In this document: positions 1-8,616 of the stretch, in pieces
Numbering within the stretch: position 1 is the stretch's first letter
How the letters are laid out: every line of letters starts with the position of its first letter
From: Nioella nitratireducens
Lineage (GTDB): Bacteria; Pseudomonadota; Alphaproteobacteria; Rhodobacterales; Rhodobacteraceae
NCBI RefSeq assembly: GCF_001879715.1
Contig: NZ_MNBW01000001.1
Location: 186,001-250,000 of the forward strand
DNA: 64,000 nucleotides
Direction of reading: 5' to 3'
Notes under the pieces: generated by a model
Databases searched by the model: none
What the model saw: the letters and a program-made list of their open reading frames with translations, nothing else
Told to the model about the DNA's origin: nothing
Translations under genes and position numbers: made by a program

Positions 1-471
1 CAGCCAAATCTGGACAACCCGAGAGAGGGGCATCTCTATTTCGATCCGGGTGACGGTCGGCTGATCACCGTTTTCACCAACGAAGATCGCAGCCCCGACC
101 CGCGCCGCACCCCGACCGAGCCGGGCTGCGTGCATCACCTCGCCTTCAATGTCAGCAAGGCCACTTTTTCACAGGCAGTCAAACGGCTGGACGCGCGCGG
201 GATCCCGCATTCCGGCCCCAAGGACCGGGGGTTCATGGACTCGATCTATTTCAAAGACCCCATGGGGCTGCTCATCGAACTGGCCTCCTACAGGTTCGAA
301 CCGCCGGTGGGCTGCACCCATGCCGACGTGATGATCGAGGCGCACCGCCTGCGCGTCGCGCGCGGCGACTACAACATCGCCGAAGAGCATCTGGCCGACG
401 CGATCGAGATGCTGGTGGAGCGCCGCCAGCAAAGCCTCTCGGACGACCGCACCCCGAAACACCCCTACTGA
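1..471 (+). CDS. VOC (glyoxalase/dioxygenase fold) family protein, 5' end missing
   Basis: The reading frame is open from the first base of the window, so the gene starts upstream; about 156 C-terminal residues are visible. The segments reading HLYFDPGDG and HHLAFNV, then KDPMGLLIELAS, are the pattern of the vicinal oxygen chelate fold: beta-alpha-beta-beta-beta modules in which a His and a Glu (the E of LIELAS) bind a divalent metal. Family members include ring-cleaving dioxygenases and glyoxalases, and the long spacing suggests a two-module extradiol-dioxygenase-like protein. The substrate cannot be told from this part. The C-terminal helix (HLADAIEMLVERR) is a family-specific extension. 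Terminates at TGA just before a 149-bp gap that precedes the convergent msrA. Confidence 0.75.
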   Translation, partial: QPNLDNPREGHLYFDPGDGRLITVFTNEDRSPDPRRTPTEPGCVHHLAFNVSKATFSQAVKRLDARGIPHSGPKDRGFMDSIYFKDPMGLLIELASYRFEPPVGCTHADVMIEAHRLRVARGDYNIAEEHLADAIEMLVERRQQSLSDDRTPKHPY

Positions 472-620
472 CCTTTTGCCTGGTTCAAATCCTCACGCGA
501 CCAGGCAACCGGACCCGCACGCGCGCATGGGCACCGCCTGTCGCCCGGGTCCGCCGGCAGCCGCGGCCCGGCGATGGCCCCCGCAAGGGACGTGAACGGG
601 CCGCCCCCCGGATCGGTGCC

Positions 621-1271
621 TCAGGCGCCGACGCCGATCGGACAGGTCACGCCGGTGCCGCCAATGCCGCAATAGCCCGAGGGGTTCTTGGCCAGATACT
701 GCTGGTGGTAATCTTCCGCGAAATAGAACGCGGGCGCGGGCAGGATCTCGGTCGTGATCGCGCCGAACCCGGCCTTTTTCAACCGCGTCTGCATCTCCGG
801 CAGCGAGTCGAGCGCCGCCTGCCGCTGTGCGTCGGAAAAGCTGTAGATACCCGAGCGATACTGGGTGCCCGCGTCATTGCCCTGCCGCATCCCTTGCGTC
901 GGGTCGTGGTTTTCCCAGAAAACCTTGAGCAGCGCCGCATAGGAGATGACCTTGGGGTCATGAACCACACGCACCACCTCGTTGTGGCCGGTGCGCCCGG
1001 TGCAGACCTCTTCGTAAGTCGGGTTCGGCGTGTGGCCGCCAGCATAGCCCACCATGGTCAACCAGACGCCGTCCAGGCCCCAGAACATCCGTTCCACGCC
1101 CCAGAAACAGCCCATGCCGAACATCGCGGCCTCCATGCCCTCGGGCACCTCAGCCGTCAGAGGACGACCGGTCACGAAATGGGTCTCGGCGGTCGGGATC
1201 GGCGTCTCCCGCCCGGGCAGGGCCTCGTCTTTCGACACCATCTCAGTCTTCTTGCGGGCAAAACCGAACAT
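621..1271 (-). CDS. msrA: Peptide-methionine (S)-S-oxide reductase MsrA
   Basis: Repairs oxidised proteins by reducing the S-epimer of methionine sulfoxide, with thioredoxin as the usual electron donor; cytoplasmic. The 216-residue product carries the MsrA signature GCFWG at about residues 53-57, where the Cys is the catalytic nucleophile. The C-terminal GYCGIGGTG and the following TCP supply candidate resolving cysteines, as in E. coli-like MsrA. Length fits the family. It is transcribed away from the window start and lies 128 bp downstream of the DUF1232 gene on the same strand, so it may have its own promoter. The N-terminal 30 residues before the core ([17 protein letters not shown]) are a short extension common in alphaproteobacterial copies. 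Confidence 0.95.
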   Translation of the reverse strand: MFGFARKKTEMVSKDEALPGRETPIPTAETHFVTGRPLTAEVPEGMEAAMFGMGCFWGVERMFWGLDGVWLTMVGYAGGHTPNPTYEEVCTGRTGHNEVVRVVHDPKVISYAALLKVFWENHDPTQGMRQGNDAGTQYRSGIYSFSDAQRQAALDSLPEMQTRLKKAGFGAITTEILPAPAFYFAEDYHQQYLAKNPSGYCGIGGTGVTCPIGVGA

Positions 1272-1399
1272 CGCACGTCTCCTTTTCCTGATGGCACATC
1301 ATGCCTTGAGGCAGAGATGGGGCGCAAGCCACCCCCCGACCAGTGCCGTGCCTGCCCACCCGCGTTCACCTTCCCGCGAAAGAGGGCGGGGCAAGCGGG

Positions 1400-1771
1400 T
1401 CATCCGCGCGCCAGGATCATGCCAGCGGCGAGTGCAGCCAACAGACCCCAAATCACGATGATGGCCACTGCTCCGGCCAAGCTGGCCGGTGGCCATTTCC
1501 ATTCGCAGCTGCGCTGCCGAAACTCGGCCATCAGGGCCGGCGGGATCAACCGAATGGCGACCAGGATACCGAGCGGCAAGAGCAGAAGATCATCGACATA
1601 GCCCAAAATCGGGATGAAATCGGGGATCAGGTCAATCGGGCTGAGCGCATAGGCCGCGACCGCTGTGGCAACCATCCTTGCGCTGAGCGGCGTGCGCGGA
1701 TCTCGGGCCGCGATCCACAACGCCAGCAGGTCCCGTTTCAGCCTGCGCGCCCAGTGTTTCAGCCTCTTCAC
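1400..1771 (-). CDS. DUF1232 (YkvA-type) small membrane protein
   Basis: A 123-residue protein with the DUF1232 signature: the stretch AYALSPIDLIPDFIPILG followed by GYVDDLLLLPLG at about residues 40-70, which is the characteristic SPIDLIPD...DD pattern of YkvA-type proteins. A hydrophobic C-terminal segment (SLAGAVAIIVIWGLLAALAAG) predicts a membrane helix, and the N-terminus is rich in Arg/Lys. No biochemical role is established for this family. The gene is divergent from the MFS permease gene, whose start is about 150 bp away, and lies upstream of msrA on the same strand. Confidence 0.85.
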   Translation of the reverse strand: MKRLKHWARRLKRDLLALWIAARDPRTPLSARMVATAVAAYALSPIDLIPDFIPILGYVDDLLLLPLGILVAIRLIPPALMAEFRQRSCEWKWPPASLAGAVAIIVIWGLLAALAAGMILARG

Positions 1772-1918
1772 GAGGAAGCCTCCCGTCCGAGTCCCGCAGC
1801 GGTGCCAGACGTGACCCTGACATCCCGGCGTTCACCATCCCCGATTCCCGGCCAGTTCACAACGGGCCCGCGATCTCGCCTCTTCCCTTCCCGCCGGACG
1901 CCCCCTAACGTCGCCACC

Positions 1919-3139
1919 ATGACGCCTCCTTCCGCCCTCGACTCGCGCGCCTCGTGGCTGCGCCTTGCCATGTCCCTCACCATCGGGCTGGTGGGCAATG
2001 TCGGCATGTGGGCGATCATCGTGATCCTGCCCGCGATCGAGGCCGAGTTTCACCTCGACCGGGCCGATGCCTCGCTGGCCTATACCATGACCATGGTGGG
2101 CTTTGCGCTTGGCAACTATTTCATTGGCCGCGCGGTGGACCGTTGGGGCATCACCGCCGCCATGGTGGGCGCAGCGCTGCTGATCGCCTCGGGCTTTACC
2201 GCCGCTGCGATGGCACCGAATTTCGTGACGCTGGCAGGGGCGCAACTGGCCATCGGCTTCGGCACGGCCACCAGCTTTGGCCCCCTCATCGCCGATGTGT
2301 CGCACTGGTTTCTCAAGCGCCGGGGTATCGCGGTCGCCGTGGTGGCCTCGTCCAATTACCTGTCCGGCGCGATCTGGCCGATGATCCTGTCGGGCATCCT
2401 CGCCGGGCAAGGCTGGCGCGCGGCCTACGCGGTCATCGCGCTGACCACGATCGTGGTGATGATCCCGCTGGCCTTCCTGCTGCGCGCCAAGGTGCCCGAG
2501 GCCGCCCGGATGGAGGCCGAGACCTCGGCTGCCCTGCGCGCCCGCACCGCCAGTTTTTCACCGCGCACGCTGACCATCCTGCTGGGACTGGCGGGCGTCG
2601 GCTGCTGCGTGGCCATGTCGATGCCGCAGGTCCATATCGTCGCCTATTGCACCGACCTTGGGTTCGGCCCTGCCATCGGCGCCGAGATGCTGTCGCTGAT
2701 GCTGCTTGGCGGGGTCGCCTCGCGCCTCGTCTCGGGGGCGTTGGCCGATTGGCTGGGGGGCGTGACGACGCTGCTGATCGGCTCGTCGCTGCAATGCCTC
2801 GCGCTGTTTCTCTACTTGCCCACCTCGGGTCTGACCCCGCTTTATATCGTCAGCCTCGTGTTCGGCCTCAGCCAGGGCGGGATCGTGCCAAGCTATGCGA
2901 TCATCGTCCGCGAATACCTGCCCGCGCGCGAAGCGGGCAGCCGTGTCGGCTTCGTGATGATGGCCACCATCGGCGGCATGGCCCTTGGCGGCTGGATGTC
3001 GGGCTGGATCTTCGACCTGACCGGCAGCTACCAGATGGCCTTCCTCAACGGCATCGCCTTCAACCTGCTGAACATGGCAATCATCGGCACGATCCTGTTG
3101 CGCTCACGCCCCCGGCGCGGCCCCGCGCTGGCGGTCTGA
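1919..3139 (+). CDS. Major facilitator superfamily permease
   Basis: A 406-residue integral membrane protein with about 12 hydrophobic segments and the loop GRAVDRWG between helices 2 and 3, which matches the MFS motif A region. The frame is open for nearly 600 bp upstream, but the ATG at 1919 gives the usual MFS N-terminus (short cytoplasmic tail, then LRLAMSLTIGLVGNVGMW). The upstream stretch is antisense to the DUF1232 gene and is unlikely to be translated. Within MFS it looks most like the oxalate:formate/monocarboxylate-type or CynX-like transporters, but the substrate cannot be assigned. It stands alone: the next plus-strand gene follows after 152 bp. Confidence 0.85.
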   Translation: MTPPSALDSRASWLRLAMSLTIGLVGNVGMWAIIVILPAIEAEFHLDRADASLAYTMTMVGFALGNYFIGRAVDRWGITAAMVGAALLIASGFTAAAMAPNFVTLAGAQLAIGFGTATSFGPLIADVSHWFLKRRGIAVAVVASSNYLSGAIWPMILSGILAGQGWRAAYAVIALTTIVVMIPLAFLLRAKVPEAARMEAETSAALRARTASFSPRTLTILLGLAGVGCCVAMSMPQVHIVAYCTDLGFGPAIGAEMLSLMLLGGVASRLVSGALADWLGGVTTLLIGSSLQCLALFLYLPTSGLTPLYIVSLVFGLSQGGIVPSYAIIVREYLPAREAGSRVGFVMMATIGGMALGGWMSGWIFDLTGSYQMAFLNGIAFNLLNMAIIGTILLRSRPRRGPALAV

Positions 3140-3291
3140 CGCCGGTTTTTTCGGCAAGAGTCGACCGACGTCGCGGCAGGCGCTAAAATATTGTCACATA
3201 AAATTGAAATGGCCTTTGGATGGACACATCTCTGACCAAGCAGGGCGATCGAGCCTAGCCCCGCAGGGTCGCAAAGCGAGAGACAGAGTCG

Positions 3292-4281
3292 ATGACAATA
3301 AGAGACGTCACCCGCGCCTATTGCCACCGCAGCGACAGGCTGGCCGCGACCAGCTATTTCGGCACCTTCGCGGTTTATTTCCTGACCCTCTACCTCGCCG
3401 TCTATTTCTATGACGCGTGGTATCTGGTTGCCCCGCTGATCGTGATCAACGCACTGGCGGGTGTCCGGCTTTACGTTCTGGAACATGATTGCGGGCACAA
3501 TTCGCTGTTCACCAAGCGCTGGATGAACGATTGGGCAGGCTACGGCCTGTCCACCTTTACCCTCACGCCGTACCGGGCGATGCAGAACAACCACAACCAA
3601 CACCACAAGTTCCTCGGCGACCTGGAAGAGCGGCGCTCGGGCGAGATTCACACCATGACCCTGCGCGAGTGGGAAGCCGCCGGGCCGCTGCACCGCTTCG
3701 GCTACCGGCTGTACCGCAACCCGTTCTTCCTGATCCCGGTGGGCGGTATCTTCGTCTACGCCCTGCGCTATCGCTGGCCCAAGAACACGATGAAGATCGG
3801 CCCGGCCGGGGTGCTGGCCCATAACCTGTTGCTGGCGGCGTGGATCGCGCTGCTTTACTGGCTGGGGGGCGTGCCCGCGATGGTCGTCTATGGCGCAACC
3901 GTTTTCGTGGCCGCCTGCGCGGGGGTGTTCCTTGTCTACCTGCAACACAATTTCGAAGACACCTACTGGGACCGCCGCCCCGATCTGCGCCACGACCTGG
4001 CGGCGCTTCAGGGCTCGTCGGCGCTGGACCTTGGCTGGTGGTTCGACCTGGCGACCGGCAACATCGCCTATCACGACATCCACCATTTCAACGCCAACAT
4101 CCCCAGCTACCGCCTGCGAAAATGCCACCGGGCGATCCGCGACGAGTTCAACCTGCCGACGATCAACTGGCCCGAGGCGATCCGCAGTTTCACCCTGAAG
4201 CTATGGGACGAGGATCAGGAACGGCTGGTGCCCTTCCCGCGCCACCACACCCGGTTCGGGGCCGGGAAGGCCGCCGCGTGA
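3292..4281 (+). CDS. Membrane fatty acid desaturase family protein
   Basis: A 329-residue diiron membrane enzyme. The three histidine boxes that bind the two irons are visible: HDCGH at about residue 65, HNQHH at about 101, and HDIHH near 263, spaced as in acyl-lipid desaturases and related hydroxylases. Hydrophobic segments flank the boxes and anchor the enzyme in the inner membrane with the His boxes on the cytoplasmic side. The first two boxes are followed by NSLF and KFLGDLE, as in omega-type acyl desaturases; the exact double-bond position or an alternative hydroxylase role cannot be decided from sequence. The ATG at 3292 follows a purine-rich stretch (GAGAGACAGAG). The preceding 152 bp are AT-richer than the genes and probably hold the promoter. 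Confidence 0.88.
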   Translation: MTIRDVTRAYCHRSDRLAATSYFGTFAVYFLTLYLAVYFYDAWYLVAPLIVINALAGVRLYVLEHDCGHNSLFTKRWMNDWAGYGLSTFTLTPYRAMQNNHNQHHKFLGDLEERRSGEIHTMTLREWEAAGPLHRFGYRLYRNPFFLIPVGGIFVYALRYRWPKNTMKIGPAGVLAHNLLLAAWIALLYWLGGVPAMVVYGATVFVAACAGVFLVYLQHNFEDTYWDRRPDLRHDLAALQGSSALDLGWWFDLATGNIAYHDIHHFNANIPSYRLRKCHRAIRDEFNLPTINWPEAIRSFTLKLWDEDQERLVPFPRHHTRFGAGKAAA

Positions 4282-4332
4282 CCGTGGCGTGTCGCCGCCT
4301 GACGGCGGCGATCCGCGGGCGGCTCGGCTCAC

Positions 4333-4411
4333 CCCCCGCCAAGGCGGGGGCATCGCCGATCCGCTTGGGGCCAGCCCCAAACCCCGGAGTATTTTTACAA
4401 AGAAGAAGGAA
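4333..4411. repeat. Hairpin plus GAGTATTTTTA module, copy 1 (possible terminator)
   Basis: Between the convergent desaturase and slyX genes lie two perfect hairpins: CCCCCGCC/GGCGGGGG with a 2-nt loop (4333-4350) and TTGGGGC/GCCCCAA (4365-4380). They are followed by GAGTATTTTTAC (4387-4398) and AAGAAGAAGGA. The same C/G hairpin, GAGTATTTTTA and AAGAAGAAGGA order recurs at 26676-26740, so this is a dispersed module. On the plus strand the U-rich tract after the hairpins suits transcription termination downstream of the desaturase gene. Confidence 0.6.
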
Positions 4412-4417
4412 GAGCCG

Positions 4418-4621
4418 TTACCAGTGCGGCGGTTTCTGGTCGGCCAGCGGGACCGTGCCGCCAATGTCGAGTTCACGCTCCGCCTCGCGTTGCAGCAGCA
4501 TTTCAACCCGGCGGGTGAGCCGGGCGATCTCGGCGTCCTGCCGGGCGATCACGTCGGACAACTCCTCGACCTGACGAGTCAGGTGGGCCAGTGTTTCCTG
4601 AATCTGGGTAACGTCGCTCAT
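4418..4621 (-). CDS. slyX: SlyX family protein
   Basis: A 67-residue, highly charged protein predicted to be almost entirely coiled coil (heptads around LAHLTRQVEELSDVIARQ), ending in the family hallmark proline-rich tail with PPHW as the last four residues. This length and tail are typical of SlyX. The cellular role of SlyX is unknown even in E. coli, where the gene lies next to slyD. Here it is a single gene divergent from hisS with 106 bp between the starts and convergent to the desaturase gene. Confidence 0.88.
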   Translation of the reverse strand: MSDVTQIQETLAHLTRQVEELSDVIARQDAEIARLTRRVEMLLQREAERELDIGGTVPLADQKPPHW

Positions 4622-4727
4622 ATGCCTCTCCTACAGGGTTTCCCGCCGAAAGCCACCCCGCCGCCTTGCCCCCAAGCGCCCCCTAGGCTAGACGCCACGC
4701 GGAACCCGATCGCAAGGGACGACAGCG

Positions 4728-6206
4728 ATGGCCAAGCAAAAGAAACAGCCCCGCCCCAAGGCAGAGACGCCCAAGGGCTTTCGTGACTATTTCGGCGCGG
4801 AAGTGACCGACCGCAAGGCGATGCTCGACACCATCGCCGAGGTCTATCACCGCTATGGCTTCGATCCGCTGGAAAGCTCGGCCGTCGAAACCGTGGAGGC
4901 GCTTGGCAAGTTCCTGCCCGACGTGGACAGGCCCAATGCGGGCGTCTTCGCGTGGCAGGAAGAAGACGACGGCAAATGGCTGGCGCTGCGCTATGACATG
5001 ACCGCGCCGCTGGCCCGCGTCGCCGCGCAATTTCGCAACGACCTGCCCGCGCCCTACCGCCGCTTCACCATGGGGCCGGTCTGGCGCAACGAAAAGCCGG
5101 GGCCGGGGCGGTTCCGCCAGTTCTACCAATGCGACGCGGACACCGTCGGCGCGCCCTCTGTCGCCGCCGACGCCGAGATCTGCGCGATGCTGGCCGACAC
5201 GCTGGAAGCCGTGGGAATCCCGCGCGGCGATTACATCGTGCGGGTGAATAACCGCAAGGTGTTGACGGGCGTTCTGGAAACCATGGGCGTGGGGGACGAT
5301 GAAGACACTCGCAACGCCGTCCTGCGCACCATCGACAAGTTCGACAAGGTCGGCGAAGCGGGCGTGCGCGAGCTGCTCGGCAAGGGACGCCTCGATGCCT
5401 CGGGGGCCTATATCGACGGCGTCGGCCTGACCGATGAGCAGGCAGAACCGGTGATCGCTTTCCTAACCTCCAAGGGCACGGATGCAGAGCACACGCTGGC
5501 CAACCTGCGCGCGGCCATCGCCACCTCCTCGACCGGCGAGCAAGGCGTCGAGGAACTCGAAACCATCGCTTCCCTTCTCGACGCGCAGGGTTACGGCCCC
5601 GACCGCATCGTCATCGACCCGTCCGTCGTGCGTGGCCTCGGCTATTACACCGGCCCGGTCTACGAGGCGGAGCTGACCTTCGAGGTGCTCGACGACAAGG
5701 GCCGCCCGCGCCAGTTCGGCAGCGTGGCGGGCGGCGGGCGGTATGACGATCTGGTCAAGCGCTTCACCGGGCAGGCCGTGCCCGCAACCGGGGTTTCCAT
5801 CGGGGTGGACCGGCTGTTGGCCGCCTTGCGTGCCAAGGGGCGCATCGGCGGCGGCGCGCAAGGCCCGGTGGTGGTGACCGTGATGGACCGCGACCGCATG
5901 GTGGACTACCAGCGCATGGCGACCGAGTTGCGGCAGGCAGGCATCCGGGCCGAAGTCTATCTGGGCAACCCGAAGAATTTCGGCAACCAACTGAAATATG
6001 CGGACAAGCGCGAAAGCCCGGTGGCCGTTATCCAAGGCAGCGACGAGGCCGCGCGGGGCGTTGTGCAGATCAAGGACTTGGTTCTTGGTGCGCAGATCGC
6101 CGAAGAGGCCAGCCTTGAAGAGTGGAAATCCCAGCCCGCGCAACGCGAAGTTCCCGTCAAGGATCTTGTGAAAGAAGTGCGCGCCATTCTGGACCGGGGC
6201 AAATGA
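4728..6206 (+). CDS. hisS: Histidyl-tRNA synthetase
   Basis: Class II aminoacyl-tRNA synthetase that charges tRNA-His. The 492-residue protein has the class II core: motif 1 in the N-terminal 50 residues, motif 2 at about 115-140 ([18 protein letters not shown], then FRQFYQ), the HisRS-specific block GLGYYTG near 305, GGRYDDLV near 345, and motif 3 [15 protein letters not shown]. The C-terminal anticodon-binding domain follows (VVVTVMDRD onward). Motif 2 differs from the canonical RxERPQ by having Gly-Pro-Gly after the Lys-Pro, as in a divergent set of alphaproteobacterial HisRS. The stop overlaps the hisZ start by 4 bp, so hisS, hisZ and hisG are a single translationally coupled operon. Confidence 0.96.
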   Translation: MAKQKKQPRPKAETPKGFRDYFGAEVTDRKAMLDTIAEVYHRYGFDPLESSAVETVEALGKFLPDVDRPNAGVFAWQEEDDGKWLALRYDMTAPLARVAAQFRNDLPAPYRRFTMGPVWRNEKPGPGRFRQFYQCDADTVGAPSVAADAEICAMLADTLEAVGIPRGDYIVRVNNRKVLTGVLETMGVGDDEDTRNAVLRTIDKFDKVGEAGVRELLGKGRLDASGAYIDGVGLTDEQAEPVIAFLTSKGTDAEHTLANLRAAIATSSTGEQGVEELETIASLLDAQGYGPDRIVIDPSVVRGLGYYTGPVYEAELTFEVLDDKGRPRQFGSVAGGGRYDDLVKRFTGQAVPATGVSIGVDRLLAALRAKGRIGGGAQGPVVVTVMDRDRMVDYQRMATELRQAGIRAEVYLGNPKNFGNQLKYADKRESPVAVIQGSDEAARGVVQIKDLVLGAQIAEEASLEEWKSQPAQREVPVKDLVKEVRAILDRGK

Positions 6207-7309
6207 CCGACAAGATCACCGTCCGGGCCGAGGCCGAGCGCCTGTTCGCCTTTTTCAAGGCCGCGGGCGCGATGCCCGTCGATGCCGACCTGTTGCAACC
6301 CGCCGATACGCTGCTGGACCTTTACGGCGAAGATATCCGCGCGCGCGCCTACGTCACCCAAGACCCTGACCGGGGCGAGATGATGTTGCGCCCCGACTTC
6401 ACCGTGCCCGTTGTGCAGACCCATATGGAACATGGCGGTGAGCCTGCGCGCTACACCTATCTGGGCGAGGTCTTCCGCAAACAGCAAGCCGGGTCGCGCC
6501 GCGCCACCGAATATCTGCAAGTGGGTTACGAGGTCTTTGACCGGGCAGATCCCGAGCGCGCCGATGCCGAGGTATTCTCGCTGTTCAACGAGGCGCTATC
6601 GCCCCTTGGGCTGCGGCCCGCGACCGGCGATATCGGCATCCTCAAGGCCGCCGTCGAAACCCTTGAAACCACCGAACGGCGCAAGAACGCCCTGATGCGC
6701 CATATTTGGCGCCCGCGCCGGTTCCGCACCCTGCTCGACCGGTTCACGGGCCGGGTCGAGATGGACCCCTCGCGCAAGCTCTTGCTGGAAAAAGTGGCGA
6801 AAGAAGGGGCCGAAAAGCTGATCATGGCCGCTGGACCCGAAATCGGCCTGCGCAGCCGCGCCGACGTGCTGGCCCGGATCGAAGCGCTTCAGGCCGAAGC
6901 CGCCGTGCCGCCGATCAGCAGTAACCAGGCGCAGGTGCTCGACGAAATCCTGTCCATCCGCGAGACGCTGCCAAACGCCCACCAGCATCTGCGCGACATC
7001 ACCGTGGACCTGCCGGGCCTTGGCCCCTCGGTCGAACGCATGGCGCGGCGGATGGCGGCGCTACAGGATGCCGGGGTCGAGGTCAGCGAATTGCCGTTCG
7101 AGGCCAGCTATGGCCGCACCACGATGGAATATTACGACGGCTTCGTGTTCGGCTTCCTCGCCGAGGCCAGGCCCGACCTGCCCCCCGTCGCCACCGGTGG
7201 CCGTTACGACGCGCTGACCCGCGTTCTGGGGCGCGGGCAGGAAATTCCCGCTGTGGGGGGCGTGGTGCGCCCCGAACTGGTGCAGCAATTGCGGGAGGGT
7301 CTGGCATGA
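6203..7309 (+). CDS. hisZ: ATP phosphoribosyltransferase regulatory subunit HisZ
   Basis: A 368-residue HisRS paralogue that lacks the anticodon-binding domain and serves as the regulatory subunit of the short-form HisG; together they catalyse the first step of histidine synthesis and bind the feedback inhibitor histidine. Class II-like blocks remain ([37 protein letters not shown]). The frame is open upstream, but the ATG at 6203 overlaps the hisS stop (ATGA), which gives the natural N-terminus [14 protein letters not shown]. It overlaps hisG by 4 bp at its end. The direct hisS-hisZ-hisG order fits the origin of HisZ from a HisRS. Confidence 0.93.
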   Translation: MTDKITVRAEAERLFAFFKAAGAMPVDADLLQPADTLLDLYGEDIRARAYVTQDPDRGEMMLRPDFTVPVVQTHMEHGGEPARYTYLGEVFRKQQAGSRRATEYLQVGYEVFDRADPERADAEVFSLFNEALSPLGLRPATGDIGILKAAVETLETTERRKNALMRHIWRPRRFRTLLDRFTGRVEMDPSRKLLLEKVAKEGAEKLIMAAGPEIGLRSRADVLARIEALQAEAAVPPISSNQAQVLDEILSIRETLPNAHQHLRDITVDLPGLGPSVERMARRMAALQDAGVEVSELPFEASYGRTTMEYYDGFVFGFLAEARPDLPPVATGGRYDALTRVLGRGQEIPAVGGVVRPELVQQLREGLA

Positions 7310-7995
7310 CGACACTCAAGCTTGGCGTGCCCTCCAAGGGCCGGCTGATGGACAAGACCTTCGACTGGTTCGCGGACAGAGGGGTCGAAATGCGCCGCAG
7401 CGGATCGGACCGGGAATATTCCGCCCATGTCGATGGCGCGGACGTGGACCTGGTGCTGCTCTCCGCCGGGGAAATCCCGCGTGAATTGCAGGCGGGCCGC
7501 ATCGACCTTGGCGTCACGGGCAGCGACCTTGTCCGCGAACGCATCCCCGCGTGGCAGGACGTGGTCAAGGAACTGCACCCGATGGGCTTCGGTTTTGCAG
7601 ATCTCATCATCGCCGTGCCCGCATTCTGGATCGACGTGAACAGCATCGACGATCTCGACGCCGCCGCCGCCGATTTCCGCCGCCGCCACGGCCACCGCCT
7701 GCGCATCGCCACCAAGTATCACCGGCTGGTGCGGGAATTCCTGCGTGAAGCCGGGGTGGCCGACTATCAGCTGGTCGACAGCCAGGGCGCGACCGAGGGC
7801 ACCGTCAAGAACCTGACCGCCGAGGCCATCGCCGACATCACCTCGACCGGTGAAACCCTGCGCGCCAATCACCTGACGATCCTGCAAGGCGGGTTGATCC
7901 ACCGCAGCCAGGCCGTGCTGTTCAAGTCGCGCATGGCCGAATGGTCGCCACAAAAACGCGCCACGCTCCAAGAACTTCTGGACAAGCTGTCCTGA
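7306..7995 (+). CDS. hisG: ATP phosphoribosyltransferase catalytic subunit (short form)
   Basis: Condenses ATP and PRPP in the first committed step of histidine biosynthesis. At 229 residues it is the short HisG(S) form without the C-terminal regulatory domain, consistent with its dependence on the adjacent HisZ. It starts with LKLGVPSKGRL, the conserved N-terminal strand and substrate loop; the PRPP/phosphate loop is in DSQGATEGTVKNL (about residues 160-172), a recognisable variant of the E/D-GTxxT region. ATGA overlap with hisZ. No hairpin with a T-run is obvious after the stop; the next 165 bp run to the convergent DUF1489 gene. Confidence 0.94.
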   Translation: MTTLKLGVPSKGRLMDKTFDWFADRGVEMRRSGSDREYSAHVDGADVDLVLLSAGEIPRELQAGRIDLGVTGSDLVRERIPAWQDVVKELHPMGFGFADLIIAVPAFWIDVNSIDDLDAAAADFRRRHGHRLRIATKYHRLVREFLREAGVADYQLVDSQGATEGTVKNLTAEAIADITSTGETLRANHLTILQGGLIHRSQAVLFKSRMAEWSPQKRATLQELLDKLS

Positions 7996-8124
7996 GAAAG
8001 GTCGCGCAACAGCGGAAACCGGTTCTTCGCGCCCGCGATATACGACATGCGACACCATCAGGCCACATCGGGTCGCGGGATCGCGTTTGACCGGCTCGCG
8101 CTTTTGCCCGACGCGATGCGGCGA

Positions 8125-8160
8125 TTTTTCCGACACACTTGTCGGATATCTTCCGGCCGG
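8125..8160. repeat. TTTTCCGACA hairpin motif, copy 1
   Basis: A short stem-loop, TCCGACA/TGTCGGA with loop CACT (8129-8146), preceded by a T-run and followed by TATCTTCCGGCCGG. A similar element with the same T-run, the same TTTTCCGACA start and the same order of features lies at 30024-30070. Here it sits between the convergent hisG and DUF1489 genes, where it could act as a weak terminator for the minus-strand gene or be a small dispersed repeat. Confidence 0.5.
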
Positions 8161-8595
8161 TCATAACACCCCAAGCTCGGCCAGCGCCGCTTGCAGATCG
8201 GCGGGCAGCGGCTCTTCGCTCGCCCGTGTGCCTGACAGGTCACGCGGCGCATCCTCGGGCTTGAGGTAGCGCCAGCCCTGAAACGGGCGTTTCGGCGTCG
8301 CCTCGACGCGCACCACCTCGGGGTTCAGCACGATCGCGCAGCGCCGCACACCGTCCTCGCCCATCACCTCGTCCAGCCGCAGCACCCGCTGCCGCGCCTG
8401 GATGAACCCCTTGATCACCCAATAGATCGACCCGCCGTCCAGTACCTCGGCCTCGCGCTTGGGCCACATCCGCGTGACATGGCGCGGCAGGCCATCGCCC
8501 CATCGCTGGCCGGACATCGCCTGCCAATCGGTAAGGTCATCGACCGACTCGGTGCCGACGCTCAGCTTGATGAGATGCGTGAATTTCGCCGTCAT
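8161..8595 (-). CDS. DUF1489 family protein
   Basis: A 144-residue protein recognised as DUF1489 from its full-length pattern: the start LIKLSVGTESVDDL, a middle RMWPKREAEVLDGGSIYWVI, and RPFQGWRYLKPEDAPRDL near the C-terminus. This family is confined mostly to alphaproteobacteria and has no assigned function; it is predicted cytoplasmic. The start is 21 bp downstream of the aldehyde dehydrogenase stop on the same strand, so it may be the last gene of the deoC-ALDH transcript. Confidence 0.85.
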   Translation of the reverse strand: MTAKFTHLIKLSVGTESVDDLTDWQAMSGQRWGDGLPRHVTRMWPKREAEVLDGGSIYWVIKGFIQARQRVLRLDEVMGEDGVRRCAIVLNPEVVRVEATPKRPFQGWRYLKPEDAPRDLSGTRASEEPLPADLQAALAELGVL

Positions 8596-8616
8596 GATCG
8601 CCTGTTCACCCTGCCC

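Noticed and set aside
1343-1918. Upstream extension of the MFS gene
   Set aside because: Runs antisense through the DUF1232 gene and lacks membrane helices; the ATG at 1919 fits the family.
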